Shown piece by piece: positions 13,331 through 25,940 of a DNA stretch of 64,000 nt. The translations under genes and the position numbers were made by a program. The notes under the pieces are model-generated. The model was not told where the DNA came from. It worked only from the letters and a program-made list of their open reading frames with translations, and did no database searches. The stretch is taken from contig JADANN010000468.1 of assembly GCA_018806985.1 (NCBI GenBank), positions 4,510,072 through 4,574,071 on the forward strand. The letters run 5' to 3'. The first letter of the stretch is position 1; each line of letters starts with the position of its first letter. The DNA comes from Angiostrongylus vasorum. Its lineage: Eukaryota > Nematoda > Chromadorea > Rhabditida > Metastrongylidae.

Positions 13331-16100
13331 AGAGGTGCCGTCAATTCAGCATGAAATCGTCCTCAACTCATCCTCGTAACGCAGTTACTTACTGCATTCG
13401 CCCAGCATTACAAAAAATTCTCTTTCTCATAGGAATTAACGCCGATGCTGTTCAAATGTCGTCAACTGCTGCATCATACGCTTAAATAGGTTCTGAGAAT
13501 GAACTCAGGTAGCATTTCTTGTAGTTCCCGCAAAAAATTCTTTTAATACATCAGTCCTCACTTAAGTTGGACTCGTTTAACCTATTCTCTTTTGTTGTCA
13601 AATTAACTCCTTTAAGGTAGTCGTTAGAGCATGGTCTCCCGACTACAGACCGTATGTTATCTGGAATATCTAAGGAACTGAAAACTTTGAAGATTTATAG
13701 AAGCCATTTTGGCTCATCACAATGATAACATATACGTTTTTTTACAGAAGTCTTTTCAAGATTAAATATGTATGGAGCCAGCGCTTTAAAAAAGAATAAA
13801 AAAATGAAATTTTTAGGTCCCAAAACTTCCAACGAAAGAGTGTTTGAGCCTCCAAATGAGAAAGTGCATGAAATTTCTTGTTTTGTGCTCCAGAGAATCG
13901 GAATTTCATCGTGTTAAAAACATGACAACTTTAATGCTGTAGGTAAAGATTTGTAGAATCTAAGCGCTTTTACTGCAACTAATGAAACTTACTTTAAGCT
14001 AATATATTTCGACTTGCGGTTGAAAGCGTCCATTATTCTCGCATTTTATGACTCCTATGGAAGCCATGTTGTCGCAAAAGTGTTAAATCCTTTTTTTGTT
14101 TAGAAAACTTTCTGGAAATTTCGCCGCGTTCTCAACTATTTTTTCCGGCTCCTTCCTCAATCTTCCAGGTGCATCGTCAATGTGTTTACTGCATTAGAAC
14201 TTTTCGCATTACTTCAGCCCCCATCGCACTTTCGAGAGGATTTGATTTAGTCCTGGTTAATCAACAAATAGTTATTGCGCTAAAATTCCTTGCTCATGAA
14301 GTGCTCAAATTTTAAAATGTTTACCTTCAATGCTTCTAAATGAGTATGAACATCTTTGTTTTTCTACTTCATTTAGTAAGAGAAAACTCTTAGTAGGAGA
14401 TAGAGGATAAAACGTCCAGTGTTGGTCAACAATCCACCAGGTGGGTGTCATGTATTTCACTCCATTCAAAGCATCGTTGACGTGATTGTACGCCTATTTG
14501 GCCTTAACTTGCGAGGTTACGAATTTATTAAGTGGTGTTTTAATAAACAGTATACCTAGACAAATCCAGTGGAAACATCGCAACACCTGCTTTTGAGAGC
14601 ATCAATGCGCGAGATAGAACCAAGACGTCCAGATGTGCATTGTAGATTATCTCTATCCATTGCTCTAACTGGGCCAAGTGCCTGTAGTCATTAAACATCT
14701 TCCTTATGCCGTAAAATTGTGTGCATACCGCCATTAAATACATCCACTCTCTTTCTTCCAAGGTGTTGTAAAACGATTCCCTGCTTTGATTTTCCTATTA
14801 GAGCCACTTCTTCAGGATTAAAGACTTAAATGCTTGGGAACTTCCACAGAGGTCGTTAGTGGTGGTTTCTTTTCAATATTCGTAGCCAAGAGCTAGGTTT
14901 TATGTTGTGCTGATGGAACAATTATTCAACTCAGCATAATAGTAATCATTATGAATTGTCGGAAGTCGAAGCGTCCATTGTTGTGTAATAATCGTGTTTT
15001 TCTCCAATATAAACGGACATGACCAACTACCGTAATCTAATTAAGCTCAAAACTAACACACAGCTTCTGTCTGCAACTGAATACATTGGTTTCTAACTTT
15101 CCATTTTTTTTCCCAGATTTCTTAGCAGTGATTGCTTCATTTATTAAAATATACCTTATGGAACAAACTGTGCTCTAAGTTGACCGTCCTTTTATAGGTG
15201 CTCCATGAAAGACTTACTTTCGATAAAAAATCCGAGCATACATTAAGTCATCAGAGACGTTATTAGTCCATAGATAGGTCAGTTTACCCAGGAAGGAAAC
15301 ATCATGTCCTACCGATTTTGAGTGGGTTCATCACTAAGCTATCCACTTAGACGTAGATTTTTCAATTTCGTTTTCTTTCACCGCAAGCTCGGAGTCTTTC
15401 CTACCGGTGGCTGTCATGAATACAGGAAATTTAGTCAGATATCATATATATTTTTTACAATTTCAGAGTTTATTCCTTTAATTGCAAAGATATCGTCTAC
15501 ATCAAGGCTGTGTGGGAGTTAAATGTTACTCCCATCTTTCTTACATATGAGACCAAACTCCTCTAATCATAGGCGAGATCTGTGGCCATGAAATTGTTGC
15601 TGTGATTCCGTCCTCTTCTATATACCGATTCCTTCAAAGTGCTTCGAAATAAGCTATCGTGTTCTCTAGTATGGATTCGGTTAAAGGTTTCGATTCTTTA
15701 CTTTTCTTTACTCAATTTCGAAATTTTATTCAGACGGCAGCTAGAAAAGAACTTTTGTCATCATCCGAGATGAAGAAGTGAGTCGTATGTGACGTGGTTA
15801 TTACGGACGACAAACGACAATCTTTTCCTATATGACTGGCAAATTAGGGAGACCTGAACGATGACTACGAAGTTCTCATCAAAGCACTCTAGAAGCGCAC
15901 CCAATACGGTTCCATTCTTCAGTCAAGATGTTCGGATGGAATTAGCACTGCCACCAAGAAGTTGCCCGTGGTGTGAAGAAAGCTGAAGCTATGTCAGATT
16001 GTGGAACACTCATTGCAATTAGTAATAAACTGATTTACTGACTGAAAGCAATTACTTAGGTTTTATGACACAATGGTACAGTAAAGACAGTTGACAACGG
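13331..16100. other. No gene or repeat recognised
   Basis: AT-rich sequence with only short random open frames. Confidence 0.5.
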
Positions 16101-16105
16101 CTTAA

Positions 16106-16455
16106 AAGCGAAGGGGACCCGTCATAACATCTACTGTATGTATCGTAGAATTTCTTGCATGCAATTGGTTTTTCTCGGATTCATCTTCGGCAGAAGTGTC
16201 CCAGTATTTAGCCTGTTGTTTCGGCTGATGCTTGAGGACTTCGTCATCTTTATGAATGTCGTAGAATGCTGGTCGAGTAGATGCTTGTTGCAGAACTGGA
16301 GATAGGGCGAGCAGTTCCATACGGCTTGGAGGAAAGCGTTGTGGTGGTCGAACCAACACCCTCCATTCTGATGGACTATTCATCGGTAACAACTTCATTT
16401 TTGCAAAGAGTCGCCATTTTTCATATGATATGACCACTGGAAAAGACATGTACAC
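16106..16455 (-). repeat. Family B repeat (B4), minus strand, diverged
   Basis: Shares ATGTCGTAGAATGCTGGTCG and CTTGAGGACTTCGTCATC with the reversed family B tail. Core and head are not evident, so only the tail portion (to about 16330) is secure. A 117-codon open frame here resembles the B2 frame because both are the same repeat. Confidence 0.55.
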
Positions 16456-16614
16456 TATCTTTAATAGTTCTTCCTTTCCCTAGGACTAGGACCCCAAAAG
16501 TAGGACAGCGATAGGGTTGCTTGTGGATGATGGAAAAACAGGGATTCAAAAAATCATACTCTGAAGGCGAGTAATTAGAATTAGATACTTTCCTTTACAA
16601 CACTTCCCAACAGT

Positions 16615-17000
16615 TTACCTCCTCATCGTGGCTGGGAGGTGTTCTTGGGTGTCGAGCTGTGATGTACAGCGGGGAGATTCATCCCACTGTCAGGGTCTCC
16701 CAAGTTAAGAAAGAGTCCGGCGTTTCTATCAGGAAGGCTAGCTAAGGGTGAACCAATACCAGGATCCACCACCGTCCTGGTATCAAATTAGTCGCATAGT
16801 GGAAAATCTCCTCCTGATCCACAAGGAGTGCGGGCGCGTGTGGTGGTGACCTTGGGAAGACTTTGGCCAGGCTGACCTCAGAAGTTCAGGGGATCACAGT
16901 TGCTAAACCAGCAAATCTCTCGAAAAAATGGAGATTATTTTGGGGCCACACAAACAGTGAGGACGAGCCATCCAAGTGTCCAAATAAGTACCCTTTACAA
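16615..17000 (+). repeat. Family D unclassified repeat
   Basis: Matches 55995-56365 in reverse: ACCAATACCAGGATCCACCA, GAAAAAATGGAGATTATTT, GACGAGCCATCCAAGTGTCC. No coding domain recognised. The following 600 nt may be part of the same element, but only one copy is available to judge. Confidence 0.55.
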
Positions 17001-18340
17001 CAAACGTTTATATCAGATGTCCCGTAAATACGGCAGTAACGACATGAAGAAAAAAGTATGCAGAAAAAGAATAGGAGCGATATGGGCAGAGTTTGGATTC
17101 TCTAGAAATTCAAATGAGCAATTGACGGATTTGAAGCCCCGTGTTCAAATTTTTGGCTTAACGGTCCTTGCAATGTTGTGCAGTCGAAGGAGTGTGTGAG
17201 CTACTTCAGCGATATCCAAAGTTCAGCAGACCATCCAAAAAATGCCTGGACGACGTTTAGTGAAACTTCACGGCCACACAGAATGTCAGACCAGACAGTG
17301 TATTTCAGATAATTGAGAACTATCTCGCTTTCGAAGCAGCCATTAGGAACGAAATTATTTAGATTGAGTGCTCATGTAATCACCATAGCTGACGACAGCT
17401 GAGCATGAAGAACGATAGGATGACAGCAAAGGAATGTATGTATCAGCTATGATGAATGTCTACTAAATGGTGGAATCTGCTCGGATTAAAGATTGGTACG
17501 CACAAAAGTTACTAGACTCGAAGCGGAATGTCGGCACGGATGACGACTGTGAATAGAAGAAAGGAATCGAGAGTGTGCTTGAACCCCTGCCACTCGTGAT
17601 GACAGGTCGTCGAAGTATGTAGCTGTTAGTTCGGAATGTTCTTGATCTTGTGCTATACTTCTGTTCTGATTCTTATTTTTTATTTTTTTACTTTTTACTG
17701 GGTTGTTCTTCTGCCATCACCATGGATTTCTGTTGCCCTACTATCATATTTTCTTCTCTTTTTATCTTAGATGAGTATATCACATGTATAAAATATTTAC
17801 AAACCAGTGATCTCGTCTAAGTGCAAAAAATCTCCACAGATTAGTTTCTGCTCGAAATCAGTTTCATTTTCTAGTCAATAATGCCTCAAGCTACTCCAAT
17901 TTTCTTCATCGGTAAATTACATCCAGGAAGTGACATAAATCATTGGTACCCTCTACTCATCCTAAGGGGAACGGCACAGGTCTCAAGAACTAGAGTTCGC
18001 AAATTGAGAATATTTTTTTGATGAAAATAACCCTAGAATGCCTACGTATATGCAGGTATTGGTAAATGCTACAAAGAACTGATGAAAAATCTCAAAAATT
18101 ACTGGTCCATGTTGGCCAACGATGGCAAGGATTAAAGTGAGGATGCAGAAATCTTCTAACTATGGTTCTACAGTTGATAGAAAAACAGAATTAAAGAAAA
18201 GGAAAAAATAGGGCTATTTAACAGTTCTATCTATGCATAATTGTTTCAAAAGAAGAAGGGAAAACGTAACACTAAAGGCTCTGCACTCTGAATACGATGG
18301 AATAATGAATTGAATTCCACTCATTCCTATCTCAAACGAG
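17001..18340. other. Nothing firmly identified; possible continuation of family D
   Basis: The stretch to about 17620 has a less AT-rich, element-like composition with a 99-codon frame (16900-17199) of unknown character. Beyond it there is AT-rich sequence. Confidence 0.35.
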
Positions 18341-18342
18341 AC

Positions 18343-18373
18343 AACCTTCTCTCTCTCTCTCTCTCTCTCTCTC
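18343..18373. repeat. (CT)n microsatellite
   Basis: TCTC run of about 30 nt, ending CGCTTTCTTTCCC. Confidence 0.9.
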
Positions 18374-18849
18374 GCTTTCTTTCCCTCATTACATTCTTTT
18401 CTCTTTACAGCTTATTTTCAGCACCGTATCATTACCGTATCATAAGTGAGTGGTGAAATTTTCTCAAGTGCGGCAACATCAAAGAATTGAGCGCATCTGT
18501 TAGAGGAGTCAGTGCTATGCCGTGTATGATAATTGTAATCGAAAAAACATGAACACCAGGTGGTCGAAAGTGTCACAAACGCTATTTTCATCGGTCATTT
18601 AATGTCGTTTCTTTACAACTGTCATCGCTAGTAGTTTTCTCACCGTCTTCAGGCATTTTTTTTACTACTTCGTATGACCAGTTTTCACATATTGCGGGGG
18701 TTCTAGCACTTTTTTTCATCCGGCTCGTTTTCATGCTTCTGTCATCAGGGAACGTGTTCAAGCCACATTTCATTCAGCTATCTTTCAATGTAGTATAGAA
18801 GGACTTCAAACAGAAAAATACCTATGATTTAGTCACTTTTTACACACTG

Positions 18850-19110
18850 CTTGTTCTTTTTTCGTGAGTGGCACGAATGATGTGAAATACAACTACAATG
18901 ATGCTGAGATATCTGCAGAACGCCATACCGAACGTGTCTGCAGCGTAGATTGAACCTCATTATTGCCCTATACCGGTGGTATCGTGTTCACCACCACACC
19001 ATGCGGGTCCTTCGTTTCGCCTTTCTCTCAGCCGTGTTTTGCAGGAGCTGTCGCCAACCAGCCGTCAACGGGATTGATCTGGGGAGCAAAAATCGACATT
19101 GAATTCAGTT
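18850..19110 (-). repeat. Family C repeat, minus strand
   Basis: GATGTGAAATACAACTAC, AATGATGCTGAGATATCTGC, reversed B-box AGATTGAACCTC and reversed head CACCACCACACCATGC are all present. Confidence 0.65.
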
Positions 19111-19252
19111 AGTTTGAACCTATAGTATAAAAAAGCAATCCAACCATTTTTTTATCTACTGCCTACTCTCTTTCACTGCAAGGCATGATGCGAACTGCCT
19201 TATGAATCTAGGAATTATGACTTGGGTGATTGCCGATAGCGTCTATAAAACA

Positions 19253-19410
19253 CGACAAAAAGAAATGCGAATCGGAGGACAAGCATGGTGTGGTGGTGAA
19301 CACAAAAATGGTAATAACGAGGTTCGATTCCCGCCCTAGACGACTGCAGTTCGCAATTTTGCAAATACGTCAGGACCATTTTAGTTATACCTATGACTAT
19401 TTTTTATTAA
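19253..19410 (+). repeat. Family C repeat, plus strand
   Basis: GCATGGTGTGGTGGTGAACA and a near-perfect B box GAGGTTCGATTCCCGCC, then GCAATTTTGCAAATACGTCA. It forms an inverted pair with the copy at 18850-19110. Too degenerate between the boxes to be a tRNA gene. Confidence 0.65.
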
Positions 19411-19644
19411 TCGGCAGCTGTTTATTATGAGAAAAAAATCCCAGTGAACTTCTCCTAGCATTTTCCTTAAGTATTTAATTTTATTGAGGTAATTTTATAA
19501 ACTTGTGGACTGAACATGTTCGGTTTTTGCAAGAGATGAAATATTTTCAGAAGACAGTAGTTTCATTTTTTTAATTCCATTTATTAGCACTTCGGTTTTT
19601 CAGCTCGGATTTTTTTCAAATTAATGAATATTAATGGTCGGAGA

Positions 19645-19936
19645 ATGGGCGAGCGTAGCGAAGTGCTCGGAGACGCTTGCAACACACATAAGGGATCGAT
19701 GCCAGCGTTCATAGCCCACCAAGCCATTCATCCCTTCGGGGTCGGCAAATTGGTACCAAACTTGTCCGGGGGAGGGGGGGGATAGCAGCACTGGTTCGAT
19801 ACATCGGTAGGCCACGACGAGTCAATATAGAGTCCAGATATGCATTCAATCACCTCCAGCGACACTTAAATGAAGTCGAGATGCATGGCGCATGCCTCAG
19901 GGGATTGATCAACTCTGTGAGCTTTATCCTTTTTAG
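19645..19936 (+). repeat. Family A tRNA-headed SINE-like repeat (A1)
   Basis: Head GAGCGTAGCGAAGTGCTCGG resembles a tRNA A box, then a B-box-like GGATCGATGCC, the shared core (19717-19770: CCAAGCCATTCATC, GGGGTCGGCAAATTGG, TACCAAACTTGTCCGG), then a tail with GATATGCATTCAATCACCTC, GCATGGCGCATGCCTCAGGG and GATCAACTC...TTTATCC. Confidence 0.75.
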
Positions 19937-20279
19937 TGGTCGGAATCAATGAAGGTTAACCTTAACTAATCGGCTTACTGTAATTCCAGTGTGGAAAGGT
20001 AGAAAAAAATTATGTTTTTGACAGAATCAGCAGGTGCTAAAACAGATTTTTACTGTTGTAACATTTAGAACAAACTATGGGTCGAGGACTAATGAGAAGA
20101 GAAAATATTTTAGAACAAAAATATAAAATGTTGACAGAAAAACCAACTAATCAAAAATATTAGATGCTTTTGTTTGATTGGATAAAGAACAAAAATCATT
20201 CTTAACTTCTTATCACTGTGTGTGCATGTACCCTACGGGGTAAAAAATCACTCTAGCCATGAAGGACTTTTTTTTATCC

Positions 20280-20530
20280 CATGTTTTTCTTCAATAAGCA
20301 GACACGAGGCTGTTATTATAGATCGTCCTTCAGTTTTGAATTTTTGGAATCGATCCAGAACGCTTCAAGAGTTTTACGCGCTGATGCTTTGGATTCCTGC
20401 GTGAGGTTAGCGACTCCCACTTCATAATCTTCTCCGTTGTGTTCCTGCATCCTATGCGCGCCTAGTGGAGTGTTTGGTTTTAATTTGGATTTACCGACTA
20501 GTTGTTCTCTTTATTCCTTCAAAATTTTCA
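20280..20530 (-). pseudogene. Penelope-like retroelement C-terminal fragment
   Basis: Minus-strand translation, across frame breaks, contains LKPNTPLGA, then an AxKTLEAFWI-type segment, parallel to the fragment at 28190-28640 but diverged. Nucleotide phrases such as GAGTTTT(A/G)(C/T)GCGCTGATG and AGTGGAGTGTTTGGTT are shared by both. No reverse transcriptase region was seen. Confidence 0.6.
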
Positions 20531-21416
20531 CGATAAATAAACGATGAACGACAAAAAATAACATCAAAGAACTTAATATTTCTGTTATTCGTTTTCTCTG
20601 TGAACTTGTTCTTAAAAATTACTTCCACCAAACATTTGTCTCATTTTCTAAAAACATCTCTGTCTCAGCACCTTCCTGAAAAATATTCTCAACGATTCCG
20701 GCCGTATTTCGATTTGTATGGGAGTAGTTCTGGCCTCTACAGGAAATATCTACTGTAATGTTTCTTTAATTCGTTTGATTTTCCCTCTTAGTTCTACTTA
20801 TTTTGTCTTCCATCCGTTTTCCTTCACTCTCTGTAAAGCTTCGATTTCATCGCCTGCTGTGTCCGTCTGTCCTAGCGAGATCGTTTTTGCTTTCCTTGCG
20901 GTCTTTTTCAGGCTTTAATTGATGCACTCCTTTAACTAGTTTAGTTAGTAAGTCATTATGCAGTATTTGCTGACGACGAACTCCGGACAGACGAAATATT
21001 GTCTTTCAGTAGTTCGGCTGCTGTTTGTGTGTCTGATTGCTAACGTTCCCAGGCGTCTAGCGTGAGCGACGAAACGTCGTCTCCGTATTGCCATTTTTTT
21101 CACCTTATGCTCTACTGATTATCGTATACTACGGTGCACACCAACAAGATGTTCTCTAACCGCACCGTAACCAGCACTGCGGTAACTAACATTGAGGAAC
21201 CCCTACTATCTACAACTAACTGCTTACTATTCATAGTTTATCACTGGGTAGGCGGAAACGCCAGCCTTTGAGCAACAACAACAATAACAACAACGACCAC
21301 TTTTACCAACCTCGCATCAGCTCGACAAGGGCAGTTCGTAGAAACATATAAATAAATGCATTAGTTATTTATACTAGAATATGTTGAAAGTTGGTATTTT
21401 GAGTTACCACTCGAGT

Positions 21417-21590
21417 GTTGCTCCACTCCGGAAAATAGAGCTTGGATATAACCATCAAGAACTCACCTTTGCAAGGATGAACGGCAGCTGACAATCGACT
21501 CGGATGTATCGGCTCTGATGGAGAACACGTCGAAGCGTTAGCCGAATAAGACCTCTATAACCATCTCGCATGAGCTGAGCAGTCTAAATA
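21417..21590 (+). repeat. Interspersed repeat with hammerhead-like core, copy 2
   Basis: Second copy of the repeat at 1933-2085, with the same flanks (21490-21505 and 21536-21546). The core reads CTGATGG (21514-21520) and GAAG (21532-21535), so two catalytic positions differ from the hammerhead consensus; this copy is probably inactive. Confidence 0.45.
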
Positions 21591-22050
21591 AGCACATCAG
21601 CTATTTGTTCAACCACACAGGTTCAACAACAAAAAACATAACGCAGTAAGGCTTGGAGGAAACAGCTGTTAGTAATTCTTTATATTTTTTTATCCCGTGA
21701 GAAATTCCCGGATATATGGAAGATAAAAAAATATGTTTCACAGATACATTTAACTAAACAACAGAAACCACAGTTTTTTTTCATTTCATAAATGACTCTG
21801 TGCATTAGTTTTGTTTTCTTGTTGATATCAGGTGTGACTAAAGCCTGAAAAATTAGACTTTTTATGCAGGTATTCTTCAAAGTCGAAAAAACTTCAGCTC
21901 AGTTTGTTTTCCATCTCCGTCAATTACATTCCTACACTCTTATTTTGTTCTATTTTTTTGTTTTCTATGTACTTGCTTGGAAAAAAGCATCCAAGTACAT
22001 GTGCTACTCACTAAGATGAACTTACAAGATCAATCACGCACTAGTGTGAA

Positions 22051-22325
22051 AGGCGTGCGTAGCGCAGTGGTCGGAGGCGCCCGGCAATACACAGGGGATC
22101 GGTCTTCGAGCCAAAGGCTCACCAAGCCTTCCATCTCTCGGCGGTCGGCAAATTGGTATCAGACTTGTCTGGAATGATAGCAGCATTGGCTCGATACATC
22201 AGTAGGCCACCGCAAGTCATTGTAAAGCCCAGATATGCATTCAGCTACCTCCAACGATGCATAGTGAAGTCGAATGTGTGACACATCCCTAGGAACTGAT
22301 CAACGCCGAGAGGTTTCTTTATTTG
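22051..22325 (+). repeat. Family A repeat (A2)
   Basis: Head GCGTAGCGCAGTGGTCGGAGG is a close A-box match; CGGTCTTCGAGCC stands where the B box should be; core at about 22121-22172; tail AGATATGCATTCAGCTACC, then ACACATCCCTAGG and TGATCAACGCCGAGAGG. Confidence 0.8.
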
Positions 22326-22675
22326 GTGTGAAAAGTTTAAGAAAGATTTAAGGAAGACTTCTTAATCACAAGCGTTTAATTTCCCTCTTTTAGCTTTTCT
22401 ATCTTTATATTATTTTGGTTACTCCTAATCATTTAGACGCCATATCATTAAGTGATCTCTTGGAACGTTCTTAAATAAAAAACCTTTTAGAGCTCAAAGT
22501 TACCATAGTTCTTTTAAATGCAGTTCATGTGACGCTCTTACGTCACTTATAACTGCGGCTGCCATTAAATATTCAAGTAGTCTCTCTTGTACCATCAAAA
22601 CTTGCAATTTTTTTCTAGCGAGCCACAGAGTGGAAATGAGCACGTTTCCATTTATGAAAGTAAAATAGCTACTGG

Positions 22676-22955
22676 AGGAGTGCTTGTAGCGCAGTGGTCG
22701 GAGGTGTCCTGTAATACACATAGGATCGATCAACGTGCCAAGGCTCACCAAGCCTTCCATGCCTCCGGGGTCGGCAAATTGGTACCAGGTTTGACTGGGA
22801 GAATAGCAGCACGGGCTCGGTATATCGGTAGGCCATCGCGAGTCATTGTAAAGGCTAGATATGCATTCAATCACAACGATGTTTAGTGAGGCCAAATGCA
22901 TGGCGCATCCCTCAGGGATTGATCAACGCCGAAAGCTTTATCCTTTATCCTTTTT
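22676..22955 (+). repeat. Family A repeat (A3)
   Basis: Same orientation as A2, about 350 nt after it. Head TTGTAGCGCAGTGGTCGG, core at about 22747-22800 (GGGGTCGGCAAATTGGTACC), tail AGATATGCATTCAATCAC, then GGCGCATCCCTCAGGGATTG and GATCAACGCCGAAAGC. Confidence 0.8.
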
Positions 22956-23480
22956 GAAATAGCATCAGTAACGATGACTATCTTATTTTTCCAGTCCGTA
23001 CATTTTCCGGATGGCTGCTGTACTAAAAATTAAGCTAATATGCATCTGCGATTCAAAACCTTCAGTCAAAATGACGGGAATATGTTTTTTAACTAACCCT
23101 CGTTTTGTTTTTCTAACCCCTAACATGTTGCTGATGAGTTGTGAATTTTTCAAAGAGAAACTTAAAGCCTTAGCTAAATATGTTTGTAGTTAAATCACCT
23201 TTCCTCCTTTCCAAAAGTGTTTTATCCTTGCAGAAGAAGCTACCTCTAACATTGTATTTGCATTTTCCGAAAATTGTCATAGTGTGTTCTTTCAAAGCAA
23301 TTATATAATATTGGAATAATGGAAAAATATTTATGGTTTCCCTAAATGCCGATCAGCCTCCAGTGTTTATTGCATAGTGTAATGGAACGCCTTCGATATC
23401 TTCTGGTGCTCATCTTGCCATTTCTCCTTACTTACCCGACATCTTCAATCACTTCATTAACGACAAAGCGCTAAAGCAAC

Positions 23481-23705
23481 ATTCTATCCATTGCGTAGAA
23501 TTTAACCTGTAGTGTAACCACCACCTTGATCTAAGGCTACAACATTCTACTACTGTTTAATGCTAAGGCTATAATCCATCTATGGTACACGTCTGAGGCC
23601 TGCACTCCATCCGTAACATAAGGCTAAAGCCGGTATTCCATTTGTTGCGTTGGGTTACGGATGCACTCCATTCATGGTGTAGGGCTTAAGGAGCATTCAG
23701 CCCTA
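23481..23705 (+). repeat. Degenerate 30-bp minisatellite
   Basis: Units start with A(C/T)TCCAT-like words at 23544, 23574, 23604, 23635, 23665 and 23695, steps of 30, 30, 31, 30 and 30 nt; a related unit is at 23481. Units share a TTCCAT...G(T/C)GTA...GGCTAA core with many substitutions. The array abuts the GC-rich block that starts near 23700. Confidence 0.7.
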
Positions 23706-23930
23706 CCGTTCATCATCAGCACTGGAGTTTTCCGCGCGTACGGCGTCGTGCTGCCGACTCACCAATTAATTGCTAACACATGTGGAGAGAGAGGAGAGGC
23801 TGGCTGGCTATAAACATTTTCGGTACTTTCAGATCGCCTCTAATTATCCGCGGAAAGCAGCCATCGATCTGTGGCCGTCTTATTGGCGGATGCGTTCATT
23901 ATCGTTGATTTCGATCTGAAGTGACTCTGT
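23700..23930 (+). promoter_or_regulatory. GC-rich block with GAGA run and TATA-like element
   Basis: A GC-rich island in AT-rich surroundings, 2.4-2.6 kb before the first recognised zfh-2 exon. It holds CAATTAATTG (homeodomain-type core), a GAGAGAGAGGAGAGG purine run, GGCTATAAACA (TATAAA at 23809-23814), and CTCTAATTATCCGCGG. The arrangement of GAGA run then TATA box on the plus strand would suit a core promoter for zfh-2, but no transcript start can be seen. It may equally be an enhancer. Confidence 0.35.
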
Positions 23931-25770
23931 GTTTCTTTCGTTGTGACTGATGAAAAAACCGTGAAAGAGTATAGAAGTAGAGTCATTCGCCATATCGTTT
24001 AACAGTTTCTGTCCCTATTTCAGCATTTCCTAGAGCATGCTTTTCTCTATCCAGCACCACTCCTTCACCAAGTTTTCAAAGATTTTGGTGGAAGATGTGA
24101 AAATTGGTATCGCTGTAATAATGTGACACATCCATTTCTCTTTATCAAGCAGCTATTTCTCTATTTGCTTCAGGTATCGCATTTGATATACTTCCTGCAC
24201 AGAAAAAAATTGGAAGAAAATGCATTAGTTTAGAATAATACTAGTGAATTGAAAGAGATAGTCAAGGATGATAGACTTTAGTCTTCTAAGACTTCAGGAC
24301 AAAATCGTGGACGCATATCACCTGCCTTAGTCGATCGCCAGAGCTACTGTGTTGGCTCTGCTTATTTGATGAATACGAAAATGACCATATTTCCAATAAG
24401 GCGTCCTTTATTTTTATTCTTCCTTGTCGAAAAAGTAGTCATAGATTGCTCGTCGAGCTTGCCATGGTACTGATTACTCAGGCTTCCAGAAAATATCAAA
24501 CTCATGCTTAGCCTCGTTGACCTCGCTGGAGATAGACATTATGGGGTCTGTCACAGTTCGACATCAAAAGAATATCCTCTATCTAGCGATATATCACTAA
24601 AGAGGCAAAATCGTAAAGTACGAAGGAGAATTCAGATCTAAAAATTCAGAGGTCGGCCTTGTTTACTCGAACTCATGGACGACAACAGTTCCTGGTTTCG
24701 CTGCCATTTCCATAATTGTGCGTATTTGAGCGACATTCGTCGCTAATTGCACACTGTTTGCATTGCGATCCATTACATTTTTGCCTCTACCACTCATTAA
24801 AGGCATTAGAAATCTCGCATTGGATTCTTAGACGAGTATAGTCCATCAGAATGGATTCAACCCGTTTGAAAACTAAACGAGGCTGGACGAGAGCAGACGT
24901 AACGAGAAATCTTTTTGCTCGTTGAGCTCCTTTGTAAGGTAGAAATCGGAATTTTTTAAAAGACTAGTGCTTATCTGTGTACTTCGTACGCTTTTGTTTC
25001 TTACTATGTCACATTATTCTATAATAAAGCAGGAAATTGGAGACAACTTTGTGATCTTCAGACTTAGTCCCAGATTTCTTCATTATTTACTCAAAGTGAG
25101 ATCTTCTAATATTTCTAGATGTTTTCAATTTTTCATGTCACACTAACAATCAGTCAGTGAACTTGCGTTTTATCATTGGTTCTTATGTAATCAAGCCAAA
25201 GCACAGAAGACAGTCTGTCGTCTTTCACCCAACCGTTTATCATAGTCGGTTCTCCACTGTGGACATCTTATGGCTTCTTTAAACTGCCATAAAAATCACA
25301 ATTCTATTGTCTATTCCAAAAACTGGTCATGGTTTTGAACATATTTGTGACCCGTGCTGCGGCGTCAACTAAAAAAATGAACGAGTGTTTTGCACTTGGC
25401 AGACCGTTCTTCCAGCATTGAATTTGTGTAAATGAACAATTTAGTCAGTAACAAGGCCTAGTAATCTTAAGTACTTGACTGACCTGTGCTGCTCACTGCT
25501 TTCTACAGCAGCTCACGGACAGAACTAAAATCACAAATAATTGCAACAAGGGATGACATTTTCATTACAAAGTTAATTATGTACTTGTGTGGTTAAGCTA
25601 ACGCCCTTCAATAGTAGTATCTTTTATGCCGCTTAGTTTTGGTTTGTCTTACTTGGATACTTCAAAAAAATGCTTCCACCAAAAAGTCTGCACCAATACA
25701 CCTTCCATCTGGGTGGCATGAATCCGAACAGAACACGATTTTCTTCGGAAGACTGAGAACTCTTCTTTTT
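23931..25770. other. No gene recognised
   Basis: Between the GC-rich block and the family C copy. AT-rich; no open frame longer than about 60 codons and no repeat identified. Confidence 0.5.
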
Positions 25771-25774
25771 GGCC

Positions 25775-25940
25775 TCATCTAATGTAGTGGATAACACATG
25801 AGGCCTCGGCAGGGGAAATCGAGGCGTTCGAAGCCTATCCGAAGACCAGAGTTTTACTCATGTCTTAGCATCCTTATGGTTACGTTTTAGATCACATTGC
25901 ACCCTGGTATGAAAAGGAACAGGCGGTAGATCAATATTAC
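25775..25940 (+). repeat. Family C repeat
   Basis: TAGTGGATAACACATGAGGC, B-box-like GCGTTCGAAGCC, TCATGTCTTAGCATCC and TGGTATGAAAAGGAACAG. Lies 400 nt upstream of the first recognised zfh-2 exon. Confidence 0.6.

Noticed and set aside
16102..16455. 117-codon minus-strand frame similar to a frame at 61761-62003
   Set aside because: The similarity is due to both being family B repeat tails, not to a protein gene.
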